NCBI GenBank assembly: GCA_900318645.1
Contig: ONLH01000029.1
Coordinates: forward strand, 1-49,003
Reading direction: 5' to 3'
Length of the DNA: 49,003 bases
Source of the DNA: an uncultured Prevotellaceae bacterium
GTDB taxonomy: Bacteria > Bacteroidota > Bacteroidia > Bacteroidales > Muribaculaceae
The notes under the pieces were generated by a model. That model saw nothing but the letters and a program-made list of their open reading frames with translations. It was not told where the DNA came from and searched no databases. The translations under genes were made by a program, and so were the position numbers. Positions 40,567 to 48,412 of the stretch are shown in pieces; the first letter of the stretch is position 1; each line of letters begins with the position of its first letter.

Positions 40567-40685
40567 TTGACTGGGACTTCCCCTCTCTAGCAAGGTTTCC
40601 TGTGCCGCGACTCCCGTCGCAGCCCCCGCTGTCTGTCAGTGTTAAGCGATGTCCCCCATCAGGGCCGTTCATGTGTTAAATAAAG

Positions 40686-40713
40686 GCGCAATCGCTTGTC
40701 ATTGCGCTTTTTT
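40686..40713 (+). terminator. Terminator after the pyrE-SRPBCC pair
   Basis: GCGCAAT (40686-40692) pairs with ATTGCGC (40701-40707), followed by six T residues. The -33 TTG of the next gene lies in the loop. The rest of 40567-40685 has no gene. Confidence 0.75.
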
Positions 40714-40725
40714 GTGTTAACTTTG
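40696..40725 (+). promoter_or_regulatory. Promoter of the GHL10 gene, nested in a terminator
   Basis: TTG (40696-40698), a 19-bp spacer and TAACTTTG (40718-40725) match the consensus, 45 bases before the start at 40771. The -33 lies in the loop of the hairpin at 40686-40707. Confidence 0.75.
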
Positions 40726-40770
40726 CAGCAGATAAACGATTTTTAAGAATTAACTACAAATCTTTAGGAT

Positions 40771-43329
40771 ATGAAACGATTTTTCTTTACCCTGATGGCC
40801 GCGTTATTGTTATCAGGCATGATGGTACAGGCATGGGCCTACGGTCAGCCCAAACGTGAATTCCGTTCGGCTTGGATTGCCACCGTCTGGTGCCTTGACT
40901 GGCCTTCCCAAGGTGCCGGTGCCACTAGGCAGAAGGCTGAGATGGACCGTCTGCTTGACTCGCTACAGGTCAACCGCTTCAATGCGGTCAACTTTCAGGT
41001 ACGCTCGATGTGCGATGCGATGTATCAGTCCAGCATCGAGCCCTGGTCCAGCTACTTGACGGGCACACGTGGTGCTGATCCGGGCTTTGACCCCTTGCAG
41101 TACGTCGTTGAGGGCTGCCACAAGCGCGGCATGGAGTGCCACGCTTGGGTGAATCCTTACCGTTGGAGCACGGGTTCCAACTGGAATACGCCCTACGACC
41201 AGGAACTTAAGGAGGACGGCTGGTTGCTCACTTATGGCGCCACCGTTATCCTTGACCCGGGGCAGCAACGCACCATCGACCGCATCGTTGCCGTCTGCAA
41301 GGAAATTATCACCAACTATGACGTGGACGGTATCCTCTATGATGACTATTTCTATCCCAGCGGTATCCCCGCCGATGCCACTGCCCAGGATTACGATGAG
41401 TGGCAGGCATCGGGCACGCCGCTCTCTTTTGCCGACTGGCGTCGCGACAACGTCAACCGCATGGTAAAGGCAGTCTATGACATGATTCAGGAAACGCGTC
41501 CCGATGTGCGCTACGGTATTTCGCCGGCAGGTGTTGCCGCTTCGAGTTCGGCGGTAGCCGGCAAGTATGGCGTGGAGCCTTGTCCCGCTGGCAGTGACTG
41601 GCAATACAGTAGCATCTTCAGCGACCCGTTGGCATGGTACGCAGCACAGAGCATTGATTACATGTCGCCGCAGGTTTATTGGCCCTTCGGCCACAGCACC
41701 AATGACTACGGTCTGATCACGGAGTGGTGGGGCAAGATGGCTGCTCACTTTGGACGTCAGGTCTTTATCTCTTCGTCTATTTCAGGCTTGACTAGCTCGT
41801 CTGGTCCGGTGCAATACAAGGAGTATGCCGATGAGGTGGAGTTCAACCGTACGACTTCTCTAGACGATGCTCCTGGTGCCATCTTTTACTCTTGCAAGTA
41901 CCTGTATGCCCTCAACAGCAATCCATTAGGGCACTACTTGAAGAATACCGTTTTCACCCGTCCGGCTCTGCCGCCTGCCATGCCCTGGAAAGAAGGTTAC
42001 AACCCTGGCGAGGTGGAGAATTTGGAACGCCTGAGCGACCAGCTACAGTGGGACGGATATGACAATGTGCGCTACACTGTCTATGCCTTCCCCATCACGA
42101 TGAACAAGAACACGTTCACCGGCCAGATTGAATACCTGCTGGGCATGACCTATGAGCCCTCGTTTGACATTCCCGAGCAGTACCGCCAGGGCTACCAGTT
42201 CGCCGTGAGTGTCCTTGATCGTGTGGGCAACGAGTGGTCACCCGCTTTCCTGACCGTGGAGCTTGACCAGCTCGATAACCCCGTGCTTATCAGCCCCGAG
42301 GAAGCTGACAGATGTGATGCACCGTTCAAGTTCATGTGGCACAAGGTAGACGGCGCTCAACGTTACGTCGTTGAACTGGGCAACTCACGTGAGTTCTCCC
42401 ATGTGTTGGAGCGCGTCACCGTGACCGATACCGTTGCCAGCGCGTTGCTGTTCAGCAAGCTCACTCATGGCGAGCCACAGTATTGGCGTGTTCAGTCGTG
42501 TGCCGACAGTTGCTACAGCGGCGTGAGCGAGGTGCGTGCTTTCTGCCCCATGCTGCTCACCATAACTGCTCCAGCCAGTGGCAGCCAGGACTTGGATGTC
42601 CCTGTGACCGCCACATGGTACACCTGTGGCAGCAGCGAGGAGGCAACGCTTGAGGTCGCAACCGATGATGTGTTCGCTTCTGTGATTTATACAGGCAAGT
42701 CGGCAACGGGCTCATTGGAGATTCCTGAAGACTTGCTGGAGCCGGGCAATACCTATTTCCTGCGCGTTATCCTCACTGTTGATGGTGAGACGATGACCAG
42801 TAACACTGTGTTCTTCTCGGTGGCTCATGCTGCAGCCCGATTTGTCGTGCCCGTTGACGGCGGTGTGCTCTACAAGGGCCAGCATGTGACGCTCAGGCCT
42901 CAGGAGTGGGCCACGTCCTATGTCGTTGAGATTTCCAACAGCGCAACGACCTGGGGACGTGCCCGTTTCATCGAGACGCTGAAGAACGGCCAGTATGAAA
43001 CCACACTGCCCGCCGAGGAAATCAAGGTCAACAGCAAACTCCTGCAAGACGGCACCACCTATTATGCTCGCAGCAAGACCAGTTACCTTGATTTTGACGG
43101 TAATAGCCGCACCACGGCCTATGGCCCCATCATCTCATTCGTCTATCGCGAAACCGCCACAGCATTAGGCGACGTCAATGCCGACGGCGAGGTGAACATT
43201 GCTGACGTGAACGCCGTCATTGATATGATTCTGACGGGTATCGCCTTGCCTGCAGGAGATGTCAATGCCGATGGCGAGGTGAACATCGCCGACGTCAACG
43301 CCCTGCTTTACCTCATCCTCATCGGCTGA
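40771..43329 (+). CDS. Exported GHL10-family glycosidase with C-terminal dockerin-like repeats
   Basis: An 852-residue protein: signal peptide (to about QAWA, residue 23), a GHL10 (PF02638) catalytic barrel at about 28-390 (KREFRSAWIATVWCLDWPS, VDGILYDDYFYPSG with candidate acid residues, YMSPQVYWPFGH), then two or three beta-sandwich/FnIII-like modules (about 430-790), and a pair of dockerin-type loops at about 800-852 (GDVNADGEVNIADVNAV; GDVNADGEVNIADVNAL). GHL10 enzymes act on glucans or related polymers. The start at 40771 gives a good signal peptide. It is convergent with the C10 protease. Confidence 0.88.
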   Translation: MKRFFFTLMAALLLSGMMVQAWAYGQPKREFRSAWIATVWCLDWPSQGAGATRQKAEMDRLLDSLQVNRFNAVNFQVRSMCDAMYQSSIEPWSSYLTGTRGADPGFDPLQYVVEGCHKRGMECHAWVNPYRWSTGSNWNTPYDQELKEDGWLLTYGATVILDPGQQRTIDRIVAVCKEIITNYDVDGILYDDYFYPSGIPADATAQDYDEWQASGTPLSFADWRRDNVNRMVKAVYDMIQETRPDVRYGISPAGVAASSSAVAGKYGVEPCPAGSDWQYSSIFSDPLAWYAAQSIDYMSPQVYWPFGHSTNDYGLITEWWGKMAAHFGRQVFISSSISGLTSSSGPVQYKEYADEVEFNRTTSLDDAPGAIFYSCKYLYALNSNPLGHYLKNTVFTRPALPPAMPWKEGYNPGEVENLERLSDQLQWDGYDNVRYTVYAFPITMNKNTFTGQIEYLLGMTYEPSFDIPEQYRQGYQFAVSVLDRVGNEWSPAFLTVELDQLDNPVLISPEEADRCDAPFKFMWHKVDGAQRYVVELGNSREFSHVLERVTVTDTVASALLFSKLTHGEPQYWRVQSCADSCYSGVSEVRAFCPMLLTITAPASGSQDLDVPVTATWYTCGSSEEATLEVATDDVFASVIYTGKSATGSLEIPEDLLEPGNTYFLRVILTVDGETMTSNTVFFSVAHAAARFVVPVDGGVLYKGQHVTLRPQEWATSYVVEISNSATTWGRARFIETLKNGQYETTLPAEEIKVNSKLLQDGTTYYARSKTSYLDFDGNSRTTAYGPIISFVYRETATALGDVNADGEVNIADVNAVIDMILTGIALPAGDVNADGEVNIADVNALLYLILIG

Positions 43330-43343
43330 CGTCAAACCCAATA

Positions 43344-43397
43344 AGATAAAAAATTAGCAAAATGATTGATGCTTCATTTTGCTAATTATTTTTATCT
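43344..43397. terminator. Large bidirectional terminator hairpin
   Basis: AATTAGCAAAATGA (43352-43365) and TCATTTTGCTAATT (43374-43387) form a perfect 14-bp stem, extended outward by AGATAAAAA/TTTTTATCT. It lies between convergent enzyme genes. Confidence 0.8.
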
Positions 43398-43404
43398 GAA
43401 AACT

Positions 43405-43429
43405 TGCCTGATTTCTCGACCGTCAGGCA
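43405..43429 (-). terminator. Second hairpin, serving the C10 protease gene
   Basis: TGCCTGA (43405-43411) pairs with TCAGGCA (43423-43429). On the minus strand it leads into AGTTTTC and then the larger hairpin. It lies 25 bases beyond the protease stop. Confidence 0.6.
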
Positions 43430-43453
43430 GGTCATACGTTGGGCCCTGTTAGG

Positions 43454-45781
43454 TTACTTTGCCAGGATCAAGTCGATTAGGGCATTGACGTCGGCAATGT
43501 TGACTTCGCCGTCGCCGTTGATGTCGCTCGCGCTGACGGTGATATCAAGGGTCTGATGGGTGATGACGTCGATGATGGCATTAACATCAGCAATATTCAC
43601 TTCGTAGTCACGGTTCACGTCACCTGGCCTCCAATCGAGGTTAACAAACATGCGGTTGCTCCATTGCGAGACGCTGCCATCGGTATAAACGGCTTGGACA
43701 CGCAGTCCGTAGAACCCCGGATTTATGTCGGCAAGTTGGTAGGACAGATTGGTGATGCCTTCTTTGTAAGACATCCTGCTCAAGTCGATAGGCGTATAGT
43801 CGTCGCCCGCAAGCACCTCAAGCCCGCTCACGAGTACGCGCTTGCCCGAGAGGCTGTTCTCGAGGCGCACTGTGGCTGCGGCACTTGCCGGGCAAGGCAT
43901 CAACACGACTTGTTCAGTATTCTCGTTGTACACGATGATGGTGGTGTCGCTGTCACCGCAGTGAATTTTGAGGGGCACGGCAATCTCGCTGCTCGTGCTC
44001 ATAGCCGAAACCTTGACGGTCACCAGATTGTTGTTGCCGCGCATGTCCAAAGTCGGCGTTTCAATCCACCCCCTTTTAGTCGCACTGCCCAGGATGAGGT
44101 AACCGTTGCTGCGATATACCTTGTAGCCATTCCATCCTGCCACGTCGGTGATTTCGTCAAGGCGTGAAGACCAGTCGGTGTTGCTGTTCCCGCTGTATTC
44201 CTTATTAAAGTCTTGCTTGATGCGCGTCTCGTGGAAGGGGACAAGTCCCACCTCTATGCGATAGTTCGTCACATTGAGTGACGGGGTATTGTCTTCCCAT
44301 TGAAGGTTGATGGACGAGTTGCCGGCATTTTCGGCTACGGTCATGACGGGGTCATAGGTCTCCAGCACGCCATTGCCGTCGAGGTAGATGGTCACGTCCT
44401 CGGCTCCATTGCTGCTAAGGGTGATGGTTGCGTCTTGGAAGTCGGCCACATGGTCGGGCTGGAACGTCACGGCGACTTGTTTGCCCTGAATGAGTTCGCT
44501 CTTGCTGATCTGGCTCACGTTCAGCCTGTAGGCTCCTGTCGGGTCGTTAAGGGTGAGCGTGACATCGTCATTGAGCAGTTTACCCTTCAAGGTGAAGTAG
44601 GCGGTCATGGCCTTGTCCACAAAGGTGGTCATACTCAATCGGCGGCGATTAGATCTGATGGTGGGTTTTGTGGCAGGTGGTTCTAGCCCGATGATCATCT
44701 GCTGATCGTTTTTGTAGGTCGCGTTGCCACCCCTGAAGGCGTTGAGCGAGAAATAGCCGTTGCCTGATCCGCCCCATCCCCAGTTGATATGATATTGGTT
44801 ATTGACTGCATCATAGCCGTCAACATTGAAGGCATGCCCCGACATGCCACCGTAGGCGCAGAACTCGATGGGCCTTGACGACTGCAGTTCTGTCTGCAGC
44901 AACTCTGCCCACTGCTGGTCGGTGTAGCTGCTCTTGTATACATATTTGGCATCGCTGTCGTATCCGAACAGTTGTACCGCTTGCATGATGTTCCAGCCAT
45001 AGGTGCCGCTGCTGCCAGTGCCGTAGTCCATGCTTTCGGCTTGACCCACATAGCGCATCAGCCAAGCCATGGCATTGATCTGCTGCGAGTTGGGGTTGCC
45101 GCGATAGCTGTCCAGCATGTTGTCCCAGTCAAAGGTGATGGGCTGCAACTCGCCGAGATGCATATGCAGGGTTCTGGTCGTATAGGCCGGAATGGTGGGC
45201 GTGGGCTCGGTGGGATATTTCCAATAGTAAAATATCATCGACAGCGATGTGGCGGCACAACCGGTCAGGCAGCGTGCTCCCATGCTGACGGGGCATTGGT
45301 TGTAGTAAGGGTATTCTTGGTTCCACTTGGCAGTGAGCAACGGCTCGACGTTGGCCGAGGGACGGGGCGCTGCCTTGTGCAGCGGGCGTTCCACCTCTAG
45401 CTCGGGATGCGCCTGCAGGTATTCCATATCCTGCTTGTAACAGTCGAGCCAATAGCGCATGTTGCTGGGCAGGTCGGTCATGTCAATCGGGCCGTCACCG
45501 TAAGCAAGCACTTCCTCGGCACGGTCGTCACCGGCAATGATGACGTAGGTGTCGCGGGTGTTAAAGATATAGTAAACGGCTTGATTGGCGTTGGCTGAAT
45601 TGGCTTCGGCGTGAACCAGATGGATGCCGCTAGGCGAGGCAGGAGCTGAACGTCGTCCCATGCTGGCCACGCTGTTGAGGAACCGCATGGCTGCCGATTG
45701 GGCGGTGGACGCATTGACATCGCTTGCTGTCGCCTGCATAGCGGTAAACAGCATTACAGTGAAAAACAGAATCTTTTTCAT
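43454..45781 (-). CDS. Exported C10-family (streptopain-like) cysteine protease with dockerin-like end
   Basis: A 775-residue protein: signal peptide (to about 19), a Spi-type inhibitory propeptide (about 21-140), then the protease with Cys175 in GCAATSLSM, His316 in SGHAFNVDGYD and the INWGWGGSGNGYF segment. These match streptopain (SpeB)-type C10 peptidases. The later half has Ig-like beta modules (about 370-700) and ends in two dockerin-type loops (GDVNRDYEVNIADVNAI; DINGDGEVNIADVNALI). It likely degrades host or dietary proteins after self-activation. The start at 45781 is chosen by signal peptide. Confidence 0.88.
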   Translation of the reverse strand: MKKILFFTVMLFTAMQATASDVNASTAQSAAMRFLNSVASMGRRSAPASPSGIHLVHAEANSANANQAVYYIFNTRDTYVIIAGDDRAEEVLAYGDGPIDMTDLPSNMRYWLDCYKQDMEYLQAHPELEVERPLHKAAPRPSANVEPLLTAKWNQEYPYYNQCPVSMGARCLTGCAATSLSMIFYYWKYPTEPTPTIPAYTTRTLHMHLGELQPITFDWDNMLDSYRGNPNSQQINAMAWLMRYVGQAESMDYGTGSSGTYGWNIMQAVQLFGYDSDAKYVYKSSYTDQQWAELLQTELQSSRPIEFCAYGGMSGHAFNVDGYDAVNNQYHINWGWGGSGNGYFSLNAFRGGNATYKNDQQMIIGLEPPATKPTIRSNRRRLSMTTFVDKAMTAYFTLKGKLLNDDVTLTLNDPTGAYRLNVSQISKSELIQGKQVAVTFQPDHVADFQDATITLSSNGAEDVTIYLDGNGVLETYDPVMTVAENAGNSSINLQWEDNTPSLNVTNYRIEVGLVPFHETRIKQDFNKEYSGNSNTDWSSRLDEITDVAGWNGYKVYRSNGYLILGSATKRGWIETPTLDMRGNNNLVTVKVSAMSTSSEIAVPLKIHCGDSDTTIIVYNENTEQVVLMPCPASAAATVRLENSLSGKRVLVSGLEVLAGDDYTPIDLSRMSYKEGITNLSYQLADINPGFYGLRVQAVYTDGSVSQWSNRMFVNLDWRPGDVNRDYEVNIADVNAIIDVITHQTLDITVSASDINGDGEVNIADVNALIDLILAK

Positions 45782-45903
45782 GAATGTGTCGATGTATTTG
45801 GGTGATACTTGAATAATGCCAGTATTGAATTATTGATAGGCTAATTAATTGATTTCTAGATGGCTGTAATTAAATGATTACACAGATTACTGAAAATCGG
45901 TTG

Positions 45904-45911
45904 CAAATATA
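45904..45911 (-). promoter_or_regulatory. -7 box of the C10 protease gene
   Basis: TATATTTG on the minus strand fits TAnnTTTG, 123 bases before the start. A TTG (45934-45936) lies 22 bp upstream, slightly more than usual. Confidence 0.5.
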
Positions 45912-46000
45912 CTCAATCATTTCGGTTATACATCAATTTCTTAACTTAAAAACTCTAAATTGTGTGCTTTTTAAACCCGTGCTAACAAGGGCCCGATAAA

Positions 46001-46089
46001 GCCTTTGTAGAGACACAAAATCTTGCGTCTCAAGGGGAGCATCTTGGCAATGCCTAACGGAGACGCAAGATTTTGCGTCTCTACAAGGC
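46001..46089. repeat. GTAGAGACGC palindromic repeat element
   Basis: GTAGAGAC.CAAAATCTTGCGTCTC on one side is the reverse complement of GAGACGCAAGATTTTGCGTCTCTAC on the other, with one mismatch, around a 29-base unpaired middle. This is a well-known repeat motif in many Bacteroidetes and some cyanobacteria. The element lies after the downstream end of the deoxynucleoside kinase gene and outside any gene. Confidence 0.75.
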
Positions 46090-46175
46090 GGATGAATAGG
46101 ATATCTTCATTATAAAAACAAGTGGCCAATGGAACAGAAGTGATCTGCTCCATTGGCCAGCGGTTTTCACTTGGC

Positions 46176-46808
46176 TTATCGTTGCTGGTTGAAGGGTGAG
46201 AAGATGCCAAACAGGTTGGCATCAATCTTGTCGCACACGAGCTGGAACGCCTCGGGGTTGTCGCCGAACTTCACCTCGTCGCCGTTGATGATCACCAGGT
46301 TGCCCTTGTAGTCGGCAATCCAGTCTTCATAGCGCTTGTTCAGGCCCTCCAGGTAGTCCAGGCGCATGGTCTGCTCATAATCGCGACCGCGTTTCTGGAT
46401 CTGCTGCACCAGGTTGGGGATGGTCGAGCGGATGTAGATCATCAGGTCGGGCATCTTCACCAGCGACATCATCAGTTCAAACAGGTCCTTGTAGTTGTTG
46501 AAGTCGCGGTCGCTCATGAGGCCCTGGCCGTGCAGGTTGGGCGCAAAGATGCACGCGTCCTCATAGATGGTGCGGTCCTGGATGATGTCGATGTCGCTCT
46601 TGGAAATCTCCACCACTTCCTTGAAGCGTTTGTTCAGGAAGTAAATCTGCAGGTTGAATGACCAGCGAGCCATGTCGGCATAGAAATCCTCCAGATACGG
46701 GTTGTTGTCCACGGGCTCAAACCGCGGGCTCCAACCGTAGTGTTTGGCGAGCAGCTTGGTCAAGGTCGTCTTGCCGCTGCCGATGTTTCCTGCTACTGCT
46801 ATATGCAT
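46176..46808 (-). CDS. Deoxynucleoside kinase, paralogue 1
   Basis: A 210-residue protein with the P-loop VAGNIGSGKTT at the start, DRTIYEDA and the Arg-rich RGRDYEQTMR. It phosphorylates a deoxynucleoside for salvage; the base preference (dA/dG or other) is not clear. Paralogous over its whole length to 46980-47606. The ATG at 46808 starts MHIAVAGNIG, directly before the P-loop, as in other family members. Confidence 0.92.
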   Translation of the reverse strand: MHIAVAGNIGSGKTTLTKLLAKHYGWSPRFEPVDNNPYLEDFYADMARWSFNLQIYFLNKRFKEVVEISKSDIDIIQDRTIYEDACIFAPNLHGQGLMSDRDFNNYKDLFELMMSLVKMPDLMIYIRSTIPNLVQQIQKRGRDYEQTMRLDYLEGLNKRYEDWIADYKGNLVIINGDEVKFGDNPEAFQLVCDKIDANLFGIFSPFNQQR

Positions 46809-46979
46809 ATCTTTAGTTTTAAGTTGTTAGTTCTCAGTTGTCAGTTGTCAGTTTTCAGTTGCCAGTTTTCAGTTTTCAGTTGCCAGCTGATTGCGGATGC
46901 CAACTATTATCTATTAACTGTTATCTATTAACTATTAACTATTAACTATTATCTATTAACTGTTATCTATTATCTAAGT
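46809..46979. repeat. Short-repeat block between the two kinases
   Basis: TCAGTTGTCAGTT/TTTCAGTTGCC-type units at about 46825-46892 and TATTAACTATTATC/TATTAACTGTTATC-type units at about 46906-46976 fill the gap between the kinase genes. No gene was seen. They are low-complexity repeats like those near recR. Confidence 0.65.
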
Positions 46980-47606
46980 CTAGTCCAGCGGTCCGAAGAT
47001 GCCGAACATCGTCGCGTCAATCTTATCGACGATGGCGGCAAAGTCCTCAGGGCGGTTCTTGTAGTCTATGTTATCGACGTCAATGACGAGTTTGCGGCCC
47101 TTGTAGGTCTTCATCACAAACTCCTCATAGCGGTCGTTGAGGTTGGATAAGTATTGCAACGGCATGGTCTGCTCGTAGTCGCGGCCGCGCTTGTGGATGT
47201 TATCCACCAGATGGGGCACGCTGGAGCGCAGATAGATCATCAGGTCAGGCAGGCGCACGATGGTCATCATCTGCTCAAACAGTTCCATGTAAGTCTCAAA
47301 GTCGCGGTCATCCATGTTGCCCATGTCATGGTTGTTGGCGGTGAAGATATATACGCCCTCAAAGATGCTGCGGTCCTGGATGATGGTCTTGTCGCTGGCA
47401 TTGATGCCCAGGATGTCCTTGAAGCGCTGCTTCAGGAAGAATACCTCAAGGGCAAACGACCAGCGCTTGATGTCCTTGTAATAGTCGCTCAGGTAGGGGT
47501 TGTCCACAACAGGCTCCATAAAGGGTTCCCAGCCGTAATGCTTGGCTAGCATCTCGGCCAGAGTGGATTTTCCGCTACCAATATTTCCTGCTATGACGAT
47601 GTGCAC
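46980..47606 (-). CDS. Deoxynucleoside kinase, paralogue 2 (GTG start)
   Basis: A 208-residue protein with IAGNIGSGKST, DRSIFEGVYIF and RGRDYEQTM. The start is set by alignment to the paralogue: no ATG exists upstream in frame, and GTG CAC ATC at 47606 matches the ATG CAT ATA of the neighbour. A TTG at 47642 would add 12 residues. The pair probably arose by tandem duplication and may have different substrates (for example dA and dG), forming a hetero-pair. Confidence 0.85.
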   Translation of the reverse strand: MHIVIAGNIGSGKSTLAEMLAKHYGWEPFMEPVVDNPYLSDYYKDIKRWSFALEVFFLKQRFKDILGINASDKTIIQDRSIFEGVYIFTANNHDMGNMDDRDFETYMELFEQMMTIVRLPDLMIYLRSSVPHLVDNIHKRGRDYEQTMPLQYLSNLNDRYEEFVMKTYKGRKLVIDVDNIDYKNRPEDFAAIVDKIDATMFGIFGPLD

Positions 47607-47753
47607 GGTTCGGTCAATGATGGGTTGTTTTACAAACCACAAAATTAAGCAATTTCCAGCCCTTGTCCACCATACTCGACAAGAAAGTTATTAACAGTCA
47701 AGAAACTGCTGAAATTTTTCCCTAAAAACTCCTGTGTTAAGGAAAAAATACCT

Positions 47754-47761
47754 ACTTTTGC
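47754..47761 (+). promoter_or_regulatory. -7 box of the flavin reductase gene
   Basis: TACTTTTG fits TAnnTTTG, 21 bases before the start at 47783. The -33 has no clear TTG. Confidence 0.5.
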
Positions 47762-47782
47762 ACCTTGAATTGAGACTGTAGC

Positions 47783-48361
47783 ATGAAACAGAACTGGAGA
47801 CCTGGAACCATGATATACCCGCTGCCCGCACTGCTGGTCAGTTGTGGGGCGTCGCCCGAGGAATATAACGTCTTCACGGTGGCATGGACGGGAACCATCT
47901 GCAGCGATCCTGCCCTGTGTTATGTGTCAATCCGGCCCGAGCGTCACAGCCACGGCATCGTGGAGCGCAACATGGCCTTCACACTCAACCTCACCAACCG
48001 GGCGATGGCACGAGCCACCGACTGGTGTGGTGTGCGTTCTGGCCGTGACTACGACAAGTGGCGCGAGATGCACCTCACGCCCGTCAAGGGCGAGACCGTC
48101 GCCGCCCCCTACATCGAGGAGGCTCCCGTCAGCATCGAGTGCCGCGTGCGCGACATCGTGCGCCTGGGCACCCACGACATGTTCATCGGCGAGGTGATGA
48201 ACGTCATTGCCGACGACCGCTACATCGACCCCGAGACCGGAGCCCTTGACCTCAAGGCTGCCGACCTGATTACCTACTGCCACGGCCACTACTACGCCCT
48301 GGGCGAGGAACTGGGACACTTCGGCTGGTCAGTCCGCAAGAAACCGAAAACAAAAGACTGA
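47783..48361 (+). CDS. Flavin reductase family protein
   Basis: A 192-residue protein with the FMN-binding split-barrel pattern (MIYPLPALLVSCG, FTVAWTGTICSDPALCYVSI, RSGRDYDKW). Different from the paralogous-type protein at 12182: Cys-rich N-terminal half and a different end. Probably a cytoplasmic flavin reductase or FMN-binding protein. The 52-base gap before glyA could allow one transcript. Confidence 0.88.
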   Translation: MKQNWRPGTMIYPLPALLVSCGASPEEYNVFTVAWTGTICSDPALCYVSIRPERHSHGIVERNMAFTLNLTNRAMARATDWCGVRSGRDYDKWREMHLTPVKGETVAAPYIEEAPVSIECRVRDIVRLGTHDMFIGEVMNVIADDRYIDPETGALDLKAADLITYCHGHYYALGEELGHFGWSVRKKPKTKD

Positions 48362-48412
48362 AATATCTTTAAACATTAAACTTTAACCATTAACCATTTA
48401 ACAAAAAAATCA

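Noticed and set aside
40963-41748. A 261-codon open frame on the minus strand
   Set aside because: It is antisense to the catalytic part of the GHL10 gene and has no start context.
46906-46976. Possible CRISPR-like array in the TATTAACTA block
   Set aside because: The units are 9-15 bases, irregular and with no spacers of constant length; this is simple repeat DNA.
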